Below are positions 19,150 to 27,553 of a stretch of DNA of 64,000 nt, in pieces (positions within the stretch are counted from its first letter, which is position 1; each line of letters begins with the position of its first letter). Under the pieces are notes generated by a model. That model had not been told where the DNA came from. It did not search any database and worked only from the letters and a program-made list of their open reading frames with translations. This DNA comes from Rhodothalassiaceae bacterium (GTDB taxonomy: Bacteria; Pseudomonadota; Alphaproteobacteria; Sphingomonadales; Rhodothalassiaceae): NCBI GenBank assembly GCA_026004935.1, contig BPKC01000001.1, positions 2,827,381 through 2,891,380 of the forward strand. Reading direction: 5' to 3'. Position numbers and translations under genes: made by a program.

Positions 19150-20204
19150 CCGGGATGCGCCTCGAACTGGCGGGCGAGCCGGCGCTCCGCCTCGGCCTCG
19201 ATCGCGGCGAACCAGTCCGCATCCGCATAGTCCGGCCAGCGCGGCGGCCGCGGACCGGATGCGAGCGCCCGCAGCCGCTCCTCCGCGCCCGCGGGAAGCT
19301 CCCGGCCGACGAGCGCCAGCGCCTTGCGCAGCTCCGGCACCGGATCGGCGCACAGATCCTCATACGTCACGGCGAGATCGGCATGGGCTCGACCTGCCGC
19401 CTGCGACAGCCGCCAGATCAGATAGAAGAGGAGGTAGGGATGCGCATCCTCTTCGACCGCGAGCACGGGGAAGAAGAGCGTCAGGTCCATCGCCCATTCG
19501 CGCAGCAGGAAGCGGTCGTGCGGCGCAAAGTCCGCCAGCCGCGTCGCCGGGGTGACGGCGGCGGGATCGATGGACGAGAGGAAATTGTCGCGCGGGTGGC
19601 GCAGGAGATGGACGATGCGGGCCGCCGGAAACCGGCTCTTGAGCCAGGGCAGGCGGAAATCGACCCGGTTGAACTGCAGTACGGGCAGCCGGCCGGCGGG
19701 CGCCGCCTCGACGAGCCCCGAGATGAAGCGTTCAAGATCCCGGTCCTCGGCCGCCGCATCCATGACCAGCCGGTGCCTCGACCAGTCGTCGTGAAAGAAG
19801 CGGTCGAGATGGTCGAGGCCGTCGTAGTTGCGGCGGTAGTCCGTGACCCCGCGGTGCGTGGGATCATGGACCGCGCCCGAGGAGTCGCTGCGGTGCCAGC
19901 GGCGCGGGTTGAGCGGCTCGTAATACGCCGTGACACCATCGATCGCATCGAACAGCTGCCAGAAGAAGGTGGAACCGCTGCGGAACCGCGCGGTGATGAA
20001 GAGCGCCGGCCGCTGGGCCGCCGCCTGCGCCCGCCCCGGCTCCGGGAGGCCATAGCGGCCGGGCGGCGGCGGCAGCTCCCCCAACACCCGCTGCGGCACG
20101 GCACCCGCCAGCTCCGCGCGCAGGCGGCGGGCGAACCAGCGGCCGAGCTGCCAGGACGACAGCAGCCGCGCCACCAGCCTGCTCCGCAAAGCCCTCACGA
20201 CCAC
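19146..20204 (-). CDS. Sulfotransferase family protein
   Basis: A 352-aa predicted PAPS-dependent sulfotransferase. The 5'-phosphosulfate loop is TARFRSGSTFFWQLF (about residues 71-85), and the 3'-phosphate site is RHPRDNFLSS near residue 190, both in the right order. It has no membrane helices. It is coupled to the flippase, so it probably sulfates a surface glycan or its lipid-linked precursor. The PAPS donor would be made by cysD and cysNC found near 34.5-37.4 kb in this window. Confidence 0.85.
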   Translation of the reverse strand: MVVRALRSRLVARLLSSWQLGRWFARRLRAELAGAVPQRVLGELPPPPGRYGLPEPGRAQAAAQRPALFITARFRSGSTFFWQLFDAIDGVTAYYEPLNPRRWHRSDSSGAVHDPTHRGVTDYRRNYDGLDHLDRFFHDDWSRHRLVMDAAAEDRDLERFISGLVEAAPAGRLPVLQFNRVDFRLPWLKSRFPAARIVHLLRHPRDNFLSSIDPAAVTPATRLADFAPHDRFLLREWAMDLTLFFPVLAVEEDAHPYLLFYLIWRLSQAAGRAHADLAVTYEDLCADPVPELRKALALVGRELPAGAEERLRALASGPRPPRWPDYADADWFAAIEAEAERRLARQFEAHPG

Positions 20205-20397
20205 GGACCTCCCGCGCGCGACTCATACGCCGAGGGTGCTTACCGGCATCGCCGCAGCGGCTCAAGCATCGCCGATCGCGGACGCGGCGGCAAACGAAAG
20301 ATGGAGCGCAGGGATGGGCCGGCCCGGCGCGTAGGAAAGGGTGCAGGGCGTCCGGCCGACAGGCGGGACGCGCAAGGCAGGAACGGGAGATGAGCCC

Positions 20398-21120
20398 ATG
20401 CGCATGACGATGATCGCCGCGGCCCTGGTGTCGGCGGCATGGATGCCGGCGAGCGCGGTCATGGCACAGGATGCGCCGCCGCCTCGGTCGCGGGTGGTGG
20501 TGGCGAGCGGGGATCCCGCCGCGCCGGAGGTGCTCGTGCTCGACGCCGAGGGCGTGATCGAGGATGCGCTCGCCGAGCTCGACGCCGCGCCCGAGGCGCT
20601 GGCGATGCTCGACATGGACGCGGATGTCGACCTCGACGACGAGGATGCGGACAAGCCTCGCGGCCGGCGCGGACCTCTCACGAAGAAGGAGGCAGAGAAA
20701 CGCTGGAAGGAGCGGTTCTCCGAATTCGACCTCAACCGTGACGGCAAGGTCACGGCAGACGAGCTCGTCGCCTGGCAGGAGAAGAAGCGCGCCGAACGCC
20801 GCCGGAAGATGGCCGAGCGGCGGCTCGAGCGCTTCGATGCGAACGGCGACGGCGTCGTGACCGCGAAGGAGTTCGAGGAGTTTCACGCCAAGCGCTTCGC
20901 CGAGGCCGATGCGGACGGCGACGGCGTGATCACGCCCGAGGAGCGCCGCGCGGCCCTGCGCAAGCGGATGGCCGAGCTGCGCGAGAAGATGGCCGAGCTC
21001 AGGCGCGAGATGGGCCGCATGCGCATGCACATGATGCGCCGGATGCATGACGGCGACCGCGACGTCGAGATCATCATCCGCGACGACGGGCCCGGGCACG
21101 ACGACGAGGACCATCGCTGA
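20398..21120 (+). CDS. Exported EF-hand calcium-binding protein
   Basis: A 240-aa protein with a signal peptide (MTMIAAALVSAAWMPASAVMA, cleavage before QDAPP). Three canonical EF-hand loops are visible: DLNRDGKVTADE, DANGDGVVTAKE and DADGDGVITPEE, spaced along residues 110-185. The linkers are highly charged and rich in Lys, Arg and Met, and the tail is His/Asp-rich. It is likely a periplasmic or secreted calcium sensor or buffer of unknown partner. Start 20398 follows a GGGAGA site. A strong intrinsic terminator follows the stop. Confidence 0.88.
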   Translation: MRMTMIAAALVSAAWMPASAVMAQDAPPPRSRVVVASGDPAAPEVLVLDAEGVIEDALAELDAAPEALAMLDMDADVDLDDEDADKPRGRRGPLTKKEAEKRWKERFSEFDLNRDGKVTADELVAWQEKKRAERRRKMAERRLERFDANGDGVVTAKEFEEFHAKRFAEADADGDGVITPEERRAALRKRMAELREKMAELRREMGRMRMHMMRRMHDGDRDVEIIIRDDGPGHDDEDHR

Positions 21121-21169
21121 CGCGCCCTGCGCGCAAGCGGCGGCGACCGCCCCGGGCGGGCGGGCCGCG

Positions 21170-21209
21170 GGACCGGCGTGATCCCTCCCCACGCCGGTCC
21201 TTTTCTGTT
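21170..21209 (+). terminator. Intrinsic terminator after the EF-hand gene
   Basis: GGACCGGCGTG at 21170-21180 pairs perfectly with CACGCCGGTCC at 21190-21200 (11 bp, 9-base loop), followed directly by TTTTCTGTT. It is 50 bases past the EF-hand stop and separates that gene from dapA. Confidence 0.88.
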
Positions 21210-21288
21210 CCGGCGTTTTTCTGTTAAGGGCTGGCCCGGACCTTGACCGCGGGCTGCGGCCCGCCCGGTGGAACGCGGACGCCCTGCC

Positions 21289-22182
21289 ATGCTCTCGGGA
21301 TCGCTGACGGCGCTGGTCACCCCCTTCGACGAAGACGGCCGCCTGGACCGCGAGGCGCTGGCGGCGCTCGTCGACTGGCAGATCGCGCAGGGCACCCACG
21401 GGCTCGTGCCCTGCGGAACCACCGGCGAGGCACCGACGCTTGCGCATGAGGAATGGCGGCAGGTGATCGCGACCACGGTGGAGACGGCGGCCGGCCGCGT
21501 GCCGGTGGTGGCGGGCTGCGGCAGCTACGACACGGCCGCGACCATCGCGCGGGTGAACGAGGCCGGCGAGCTCGGCGCGGCTGCCGCGCTCATCGTCGCC
21601 CCCTACTACAACAAGCCGACGCAGGACGGGCTCTTCGCCCATTTCCGCGCGGTCCACGATGCGACCCGGCTTCCCATCGTCATCTACAACATCCCGGGGC
21701 GCACCGCCGTGGATGTCGCCGTCGAGACGCTGGCGCGGCTGGCGGAGCTGGAGCGGATCATCGGCGTCAAGGATGCGACCGGCAATCTCGCGCGCGTCGC
21801 CCTGCAGCGCCGGGCCTGCGGGCCGGACTTCATCCAGCTGTCGGGCGAGGACATGACGGCGGTCGGCTTCAACGCCATGGGCGGCGCGGGCTGCATCTCG
21901 GTTACGGCGAATGTCGCACCGGGATTGTGCGCGCGGCTGCAGGAGGCCTGCCGGGCCGGCGACTACGCAACGGCGCTGGCGCTTCAGGACCGGCTCGCCC
22001 CGCTGCATGAGGCGCTCTTCCTGGAGACGAGCCCGGCGCCGGTGAAGTATGCGCTCTTCCATCTCGGACGGATCGCAAGCCCGGCTCCGCGCCTGCCGCT
22101 CGTCGCACCCCGCGAGCAGACGCGGCGGCGGATCGAGGCGGCGCTGGCCGCCTGTCTCGACGCCCCGCCGGCGGCCGGGTGA
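21289..22182 (+). CDS. dapA: 4-hydroxy-tetrahydrodipicolinate synthase
   Basis: Condenses pyruvate with aspartate semialdehyde in the lysine/diaminopimelate pathway. The product is 297 aa, normal length. Motifs include SLTALVTPF at the start, GTTGEAPTL, APYYNKPTQDGL, the catalytic tyrosine in IYNIPGRT and the Schiff-base lysine in GVKDATGN. The start at 21289 matches the family; a GTG at 21268 would add seven residues. It is followed after 21 bases by smpB. Confidence 0.96.
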   Translation: MLSGSLTALVTPFDEDGRLDREALAALVDWQIAQGTHGLVPCGTTGEAPTLAHEEWRQVIATTVETAAGRVPVVAGCGSYDTAATIARVNEAGELGAAAALIVAPYYNKPTQDGLFAHFRAVHDATRLPIVIYNIPGRTAVDVAVETLARLAELERIIGVKDATGNLARVALQRRACGPDFIQLSGEDMTAVGFNAMGGAGCISVTANVAPGLCARLQEACRAGDYATALALQDRLAPLHEALFLETSPAPVKYALFHLGRIASPAPRLPLVAPREQTRRRIEAALAACLDAPPAAG

Positions 22183-22203
22183 GGGGAAAGGCGCATCGCG
22201 GCC

Positions 22204-22680
22204 ATGGCCGATCCCCAGTATCGCGGCGCGGGCGCGCTCATCGCCGAGAACCGCAAGGCGCGCCACAACTACGAGGTCGAGGAGACGCTGGAGGCCGGCA
22301 TCGTGCTGACCGGCACCGAGGTCAAGTCGCTGCGCACGGGGCGCGCCAACATCGCCGAAGCCTATGCCGAGATCAGGAACGGCGAGGCCTGGCTCGTGAA
22401 CGCGCACATCCCGGAATACCGCTTCGGCAACATCCACAACCACGACCCGCGCCGACCCCGGAAGCTGCTGCTGAAGAAGCGCGAGATCCGTCGGCTGATC
22501 GGCGCCACCCAGCGCGCGGGCTACACGCTGGTGCCGCTGAAGCTCTATTTCGACGACCGGGGCATCGCCAAGCTGCTCTTGGGGCTTGCGCGCGGGCGCA
22601 AGACCCATGACAAGCGCGAGCGCATCAAGGAGCGCGAGTGGCAGCGCCAGAAGGCGCGGCTGATGAAGCTCGCCCGCTAG
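22204..22680 (+). CDS. smpB: SsrA-binding protein SmpB
   Basis: Binds tmRNA and delivers it to stalled ribosomes. The product is 158 aa. The start region [14 protein letters not shown], the core [14 protein letters not shown], the [10 protein letters not shown] strand and the basic C-terminal tail ([20 protein letters not shown]) are all typical. It is linked to dapA, as in many alphaproteobacteria. The tmRNA gene itself is not in the window. Confidence 0.96.
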   Translation: MADPQYRGAGALIAENRKARHNYEVEETLEAGIVLTGTEVKSLRTGRANIAEAYAEIRNGEAWLVNAHIPEYRFGNIHNHDPRRPRKLLLKKREIRRLIGATQRAGYTLVPLKLYFDDRGIAKLLLGLARGRKTHDKRERIKEREWQRQKARLMKLAR

Positions 22681-22708
22681 CGGGCGGCGCCGGGGGAGGA
22701 GGGGTCGC

Positions 22709-23449
22709 ATGGCCGAGCGGTCGGACGGCGGAACCGGCAGGGCGGGCATCGCCATCACCCGCGCCGGCAGCGTCACCCGTTTCCGCTACTACGATTTCGC
22801 GATGGCCGCCTTCGTCGCGATCCTGCTGCTGTCCAATCTCGTCGGCGCGGCGAAGGTCTCGGAAATCGCGGGGTTCCGCTTCGGCGCAGGCGTCCTGTTC
22901 TTTCCGCTGTCCTACGTGCTGGGCGACGTGCTGACCGAGGTCTACGGCTATGCCCGCGCCCGGCGCGTCGTCTGGGCGGGCTTTGCGGCCATGGCCTTCA
23001 TGGCCTTCATGACGACCGTGGTGGTGGCGCTGCCGCCGGCCGACGGCTGGACCGGCCAGGCGGCCTACGAGGAGGTCTTCGCGATCACGCCGCGGATCGT
23101 CGCGGCCTCGCTGACCGCCTTCTGGGTGGGCGAGTTCGCGAACGCCTACGTGATGGCGCGGATGAAGGTGCTCACCCGCGGGCGATTCTTGTGGATGCGC
23201 ACCATCGGCTCGACCATCGTCGGCCAGGGCTTCGACAGCCTCATCTTCTATCCGCTCGCCTTTTTCGGCGTCTGGCCCGCGGAGTTGCTCCTTGCGGTGA
23301 TGACGAGCAACTTTCTGCTCAAGGTCGGCTGGGAGGCGGCGCTCACCCCCGTCACCTACCGCATCGTCGGCTGGTTGAAACGCGCCGAAGGCGTGGATAT
23401 CTATGACATCGACACCGACTTCACCCCCTTCACCCTGAAGGAGCGGTGA
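22709..23449 (+). CDS. Queuosine precursor transporter (YhhQ family)
   Basis: A 246-aa inner-membrane protein of the COG1738/YhhQ family that imports preQ0/preQ1-type queuosine precursors. About six hydrophobic segments are seen. Family marks are LSNLVGAAKV, FPLSYVLGDVLTEVYGYARAR, GEFANAYVMARMKVLT and RTIGSTIVGQGFDSLIFYPLAFFG. Start 22709 follows a strong GGAGGAGGGG site. It may be transcribed with dapA-smpB, with which its spacing is short. Confidence 0.92.
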   Translation: MAERSDGGTGRAGIAITRAGSVTRFRYYDFAMAAFVAILLLSNLVGAAKVSEIAGFRFGAGVLFFPLSYVLGDVLTEVYGYARARRVVWAGFAAMAFMAFMTTVVVALPPADGWTGQAAYEEVFAITPRIVAASLTAFWVGEFANAYVMARMKVLTRGRFLWMRTIGSTIVGQGFDSLIFYPLAFFGVWPAELLLAVMTSNFLLKVGWEAALTPVTYRIVGWLKRAEGVDIYDIDTDFTPFTLKER

Positions 23450-23513
23450 AGGGGCGGGCGTGCGGGTGCTGGACAAGCGCGGCCGCTGCCGCTATGAGGC
23501 GCCTCGTCCCGGT

Positions 23514-23589
<76 letters not shown>

Positions 23590-23657
23590 CTCTTCTCCAG
23601 GCCACGGCCTGAACCTTCTTCCGGTCCTGCGCGGCGGTCCGGTCCTGCGCGGCGGTC

Positions 23658-24875
23658 CTACGCCGCGCGGCGGCGCGCGGGCCGGCGCCGGCCGCGGCGG
23701 GGCGCGGCGGGGGCTGGCGCGGCGAGCGGACGGCCTTCGGCGGGAATGCGGCTGCCGACGAGACGCTCGATGTCGGCCAGCAGGGCGCCCTCCTGCTCGC
23801 CGCACAGGCTGACCGCACGGCCCGTGCGCCCCGCGCGGCCGGTGCGGCCGATGCGGTGGATGTAGGCCTCCGGCGTCGTCGGCAGATCGAAGTTCACGAC
23901 CTGCGCCACCTCGGGGATGTCGATCCCGCGGGCGGCCACATCCGTCGCGACCAGCACGCGCACCCGGCCGCGCCTCAAACCTTCCAGCGCCCGCTCGCGC
24001 TGGGCCTGGCTGCGGTCGCCGTGGATCGCGGCGCTCGCGATGCCGGCACGCATGAGCTGGCGCGACAGGCGCTCGGCCCCGCGCCGCGTGCGGGCGAAGA
24101 CGATCACGCGCCCGTCCGCACCGCGGCTTTCGGCGGCGAGAAGATCGATCAGGGCCGCACGCTTGTCGGCGCGGGCGACATGGATCACCCGCTGGTCGAT
24201 GCCGGCGGCGGGCCGGCGCGCCTCGTCGACGCTGATCGTCGCAGGATCGCGCATGAGCGCGCGGGCGAGCGAGCGGATCGCCCGCGGCATGGTGGCCGAG
24301 AACAGCAGCGTCTGGCGCCCGGCCCCCACGAGGCCCGCGATCCGGCGGATCGGCGGCAGAAAGCCGAGATCGAGCATCTGGTCGGCCTCGTCCAGCACCA
24401 GCACCTCGGTCGGCTGGAGCCGGCAGTGGCCGCGCTCGATGTGGTCGATGAGCCGTCCGGGCGTGGCGACGAGGATGTCGAGACCGCGCCGCAGCGCGGC
24501 CGTCTGCGGCCCCATCTTCCGGCCGCCCACCACGGCCGCGACCGCAAGGCCGAGTCCCGCGCCATAGACCGGGATGGCCTCGGCGATCTGGCTCGCCAGC
24601 TCGCGGGTGGGGGTGAGCACGAGGATGCGGGCGCCGAAGGCGGGCCGGCGCCGGCCGCCGCCGGAGACGCGGTCCGCCGTCAATCGGTCGATGAGCGGCA
24701 GCACGAAGGCCGCCGTCTTGCCGGTGCCGGTGGCCGCCGTCGCGATCACGTCGCGCCCGGCGGCGATGGCGGGAATCGCGGCGGCCTGCACGGCGGTGGG
24801 CCGTTCATGGCCCGCGCGGGCGAGATTGGCGAGAAGAGTCTCGGAAAGTCCGAGCGCTGCGAATGTGTTCGTCAT
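23658..24875 (-). CDS. DEAD-box ATP-dependent RNA helicase (RhlE-like)
   Basis: A 405-aa RNA helicase. Motifs in order: Q-motif region (FAALGLSETLLANLARAGHERPTAVQ), Walker A AATGTGKT, PTREL, TPGR, DEAD (VLDEADQMLD), SAT, and in the second domain ATDVAARGIDIP and HRIGRTGRAGRTG. The C-terminus is a short Arg/Ala/Pro-rich tail (RRGRRRPARRR) likely to bind RNA. Start 24875 gives the standard N-terminus; the frame stays open 430 bases upstream. It acts in ribosome assembly or RNA decay. Confidence 0.92.
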   Translation of the reverse strand: MTNTFAALGLSETLLANLARAGHERPTAVQAAAIPAIAAGRDVIATAATGTGKTAAFVLPLIDRLTADRVSGGGRRRPAFGARILVLTPTRELASQIAEAIPVYGAGLGLAVAAVVGGRKMGPQTAALRRGLDILVATPGRLIDHIERGHCRLQPTEVLVLDEADQMLDLGFLPPIRRIAGLVGAGRQTLLFSATMPRAIRSLARALMRDPATISVDEARRPAAGIDQRVIHVARADKRAALIDLLAAESRGADGRVIVFARTRRGAERLSRQLMRAGIASAAIHGDRSQAQRERALEGLRRGRVRVLVATDVAARGIDIPEVAQVVNFDLPTTPEAYIHRIGRTGRAGRTGRAVSLCGEQEGALLADIERLVGSRIPAEGRPLAAPAPAAPRRGRRRPARRRAA

Positions 24876-25343
24876 CACGAAAAACCTTCTTGCAAGACGC
24901 CGGCGCATGAGCGGGCGACATGCCCGCCGACGCCGCCGGCGCGGATGTTCCGCGGCCGCCGGCCGGTTGCCGCGCCGGCACCTCTGGTGCCGCGGGCGCG
25001 TCCGCCGGGGCCGCATGTCTGTTCGGGAATGGGGACGGAAAGTCGGCCAGGGCCGCAGGATCCGCAAGGCAGGCGACGCGGGATCGCAACAGGCCGGCCC
25101 AAATCCGATGCCCGCTTGTCGCACATCCGGCGCCGCTTGGCAAAGACTATCTTGTGCGGCATCAGCACCCGAACAGATGAGTACCGCTCGGGAGGTCAAA
25201 CCCCCTGACCGCAAATCAGCTGCCCTGAAGGGAATGATCCGTTTGGAGACCCACCAGACCTCGTGTCGCGCGCACGCGACTGCCGAGTGTGCATTGCCAA
25301 ACATTCTATTCTATCATAAGGTTAGAGGATTATACTCTGAAAT
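24876..25343. other. Region between helicase and DUF4236 gene, with a GC transition
   Basis: About 470 bases without a supported gene. It should hold the helicase promoter and a possibly long 5' leader. GC is high until about 25180, then falls sharply at about 25280 at the edge of the AT-rich island. No direct repeats or attachment-site-like sequence could be recognised by eye. Confidence 0.5.
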
Positions 25344-26465
25344 TTAGCAATTTGCCGTACCACCTGACGTCAATTTTCCCAAGCCTGTTGCAGCCATTTC
25401 ACGAATGGCCTCCTTCAGAATGGAACCACACCCGCTTCTTGAACATTGAACCATTTCGGATAGTCCGTTTTTGCTCGTCAGGTGCACATTCTCGTAATAG
25501 CAGATGGGTACCTGATAATTATCCCGGAATCTCCTATCCGGCCCACCGCTCTTGTTTGGGTGCCGCCACGTATGACCTATAATTTCCGCATCGGATGGAA
25601 CCTCTTCAATTTCAATGAATCTATCTTTCGTTATGTTTACATCTGTTTCCTCGTATAATGCGGCAAAGATATTGCTTTTTTCCTCCAGCAAAATAAAATC
25701 TGGCATAAAGTACAACGTCTTCCCATGAAGCACTAATCTCGGGAAATCAATATTCGATTTTACCACGTTGGGCAAGCCAAACCCTGCGGCAGCTACCTTC
25801 CGATCGACCAAACTTGTTGCCCCTGCATTTCTTTTCCAAGCATTTAGATCTTCGACCATTCCAAAAGCGTTGATGTGCCACAACTTCCCACAAGATTGGA
25901 ACGCCCGCACAGCTTTCCTAACATTTTCAAAGACGGCCCCGTGCGTCGAATCCAAATCATAGTAGAGAATTACAACTTTCTGGAAACTATCAAGCCACTT
26001 TCCGAGGAGTGCTCCGAATCCTGAGAGAGCCAACACAGATACAGCCATATCGACCCGATAAGCTATCCAAAGTATGAGAGCAACAAGTGATCCAGCTAAT
26101 GCCAATGGATATACTGCGCTTGCCCTATTGTACTTTTTTCTAATTTCATTTAGAAGATCAGTCACATGAGAAGATTCCAAGTCACGTACTGTTTCTGATG
26201 TTATAGAGATCATACTCCATTGACTTGGATCATCGCCTCTCACTTCCTCGGCCAGCCTTTGCTCAATACGCTGAGCGTTCGGCAAACTTTTCTTTGAGAA
26301 CGTTTTGCGATAGTAAATTCCGTTCCGCCCCGCGTGGACATAGTACGCCTTAGGCGCCGCTCCTACCCGGAGACCCTTCACTCCGACGGAAACCCCGAGG
26401 CCACTCTTCGAGAAATTGAACCGAAATGGGCCTGCACGAATGCTTTTGCGCAGATATGTCGGCAT
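25344..26465 (-). CDS. DUF4236-domain membrane protein in an AT-rich island
   Basis: A 373-aa protein. The N-terminus is a DUF4236 domain: YLRKSIRAGPFRFNFSKSGLGVSVGVKGLRVG, here cited by its parts RKS, FNFSKSGLG and GVKGLRVG, at residues 4-35. Residues about 115-160 hold two hydrophobic segments. The rest (about 160-373) is a soluble region of unknown function, with a CSRSGCGS pair of cysteines near the end. Start 26465 follows a good GGGAGGGA site; the longer frame to 26597 lacks homology. Codon use is rich in AT-ending codons (ATT, AAT, AAA), unlike every neighbour, so recent horizontal acquisition is likely. Function is unknown. Confidence 0.83.
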   Translation of the reverse strand: MPTYLRKSIRAGPFRFNFSKSGLGVSVGVKGLRVGAAPKAYYVHAGRNGIYYRKTFSKKSLPNAQRIEQRLAEEVRGDDPSQWSMISITSETVRDLESSHVTDLLNEIRKKYNRASAVYPLALAGSLVALILWIAYRVDMAVSVLALSGFGALLGKWLDSFQKVVILYYDLDSTHGAVFENVRKAVRAFQSCGKLWHINAFGMVEDLNAWKRNAGATSLVDRKVAAAGFGLPNVVKSNIDFPRLVLHGKTLYFMPDFILLEEKSNIFAALYEETDVNITKDRFIEIEEVPSDAEIIGHTWRHPNKSGGPDRRFRDNYQVPICYYENVHLTSKNGLSEMVQCSRSGCGSILKEAIREMAATGLGKLTSGGTANC

Positions 26466-26675
26466 TGTCCCTCCCTTTCGGTGCCATTTCCAAGATGATA
26501 TGCCACATATGAGGTGACATCCGCAATGGGAGGTGGCATTCTGGAGCCCCTTGGCCAACGAAGAGGAATGACACAGGGACAGTGAATCATGACGCAATTA
26601 ACGATATTCCATGCACAAATAAGAGATATAGATTTATAGTTTCGACGGAGGCGTTGAGATGGGGAAAAATGGGAT

Positions 26676-27473
26676 ATGAACGTATTTGTAGAATTGCGAG
26701 ACAGATGGATTCATTTTTTCAATTACGGGTCCTTTACGCGTGGCCCGCCCCTCGTCCTCGCGCATGCGCTCGGCATGGATCTGCGGATGTGGGAGCCGCT
26801 CGTTGCCGCATTGGACGAGCGGCTTCCGGTCGTCGTCTGGGACACGCTGGGCCACGGCCTGTCGGCTCTGCCCGAGAACGGCATCACCATCGACGACCAG
26901 ATCGATGCGCTTGCAGCCCTGCTCGATCACCTGGGCTGCGCGCGGGCGGTGGTGGGCGGGATCTCGATGGGCGGGATGATCGCCCTCGGCCTTGCCGCGC
27001 GCGGCGATTCGCGAGTGATCGGCGTCATCGGCATGGCGACGGCGCTCCGCTTCGGCGATGCCGCCTCCTGGGCACAACGCATCGCGGCGGTGGAGGCCGG
27101 CGGGCTCGAAGCCATCGCGGACGAGACCATGGCCCGCTGGTTCGCGCGCCGCACGCATGCGGCCCGCGCCCATGAGATTCTCGGCTGGCGCAGCCTGTTC
27201 ACGCGCGGGCCCGTTTCCGGCTATCTCGCCAACTGCCGGGCGCTCGCGGCGGCCGACCTCACGGAGCGCGCGCCGCAGATCCGGGTCCCGGTCCTGCTTC
27301 TTGCGGGCGCGGAAGACCCCGGCCCCGGCCCGCGGGCGACGGCCGCCCTCGCCGCACGGCTGCTGGACGCGCGGGCGGTGACCATTCCCGATGCCGCGCA
27401 TCTGCTCGCGATCGACCAGCCTGCGGCCACGGCCGAGGCGATCCTGCGCTTCCTCGACGGTCATGTCGGCTGA
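26676..27473 (+). CDS. Alpha/beta hydrolase, 3-oxoadipate enol-lactonase-like
   Basis: A 265-aa alpha/beta hydrolase. VLAHALGMDLRMWEPL resembles the oxyanion-hole region of PcaD enol-lactonases. The nucleophile is in GISMGGMIA, the acid probably the Asp of AGAEDPGPG, and the base the His of IPDAAHLLAIDQP. No other beta-ketoadipate genes are nearby, so the substrate is open. The first 18 codons (about 26676-26730) are AT-rich and the rest is GC-rich, so the boundary of the acquired island passes through the 5' end of this gene. Confidence 0.83.
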   Translation: MNVFVELRDRWIHFFNYGSFTRGPPLVLAHALGMDLRMWEPLVAALDERLPVVVWDTLGHGLSALPENGITIDDQIDALAALLDHLGCARAVVGGISMGGMIALGLAARGDSRVIGVIGMATALRFGDAASWAQRIAAVEAGGLEAIADETMARWFARRTHAARAHEILGWRSLFTRGPVSGYLANCRALAAADLTERAPQIRVPVLLLAGAEDPGPGPRATAALAARLLDARAVTIPDAAHLLAIDQPAATAEAILRFLDGHVG

Positions 27474-27553
27474 GCCTGCCGGAGCCTTGAGCTCGCCGGG
27501 AGCGCCCGATCCGTGTAGGATCGGCCGAGAGGGTGCAGGATGAGGCAAGGCCG

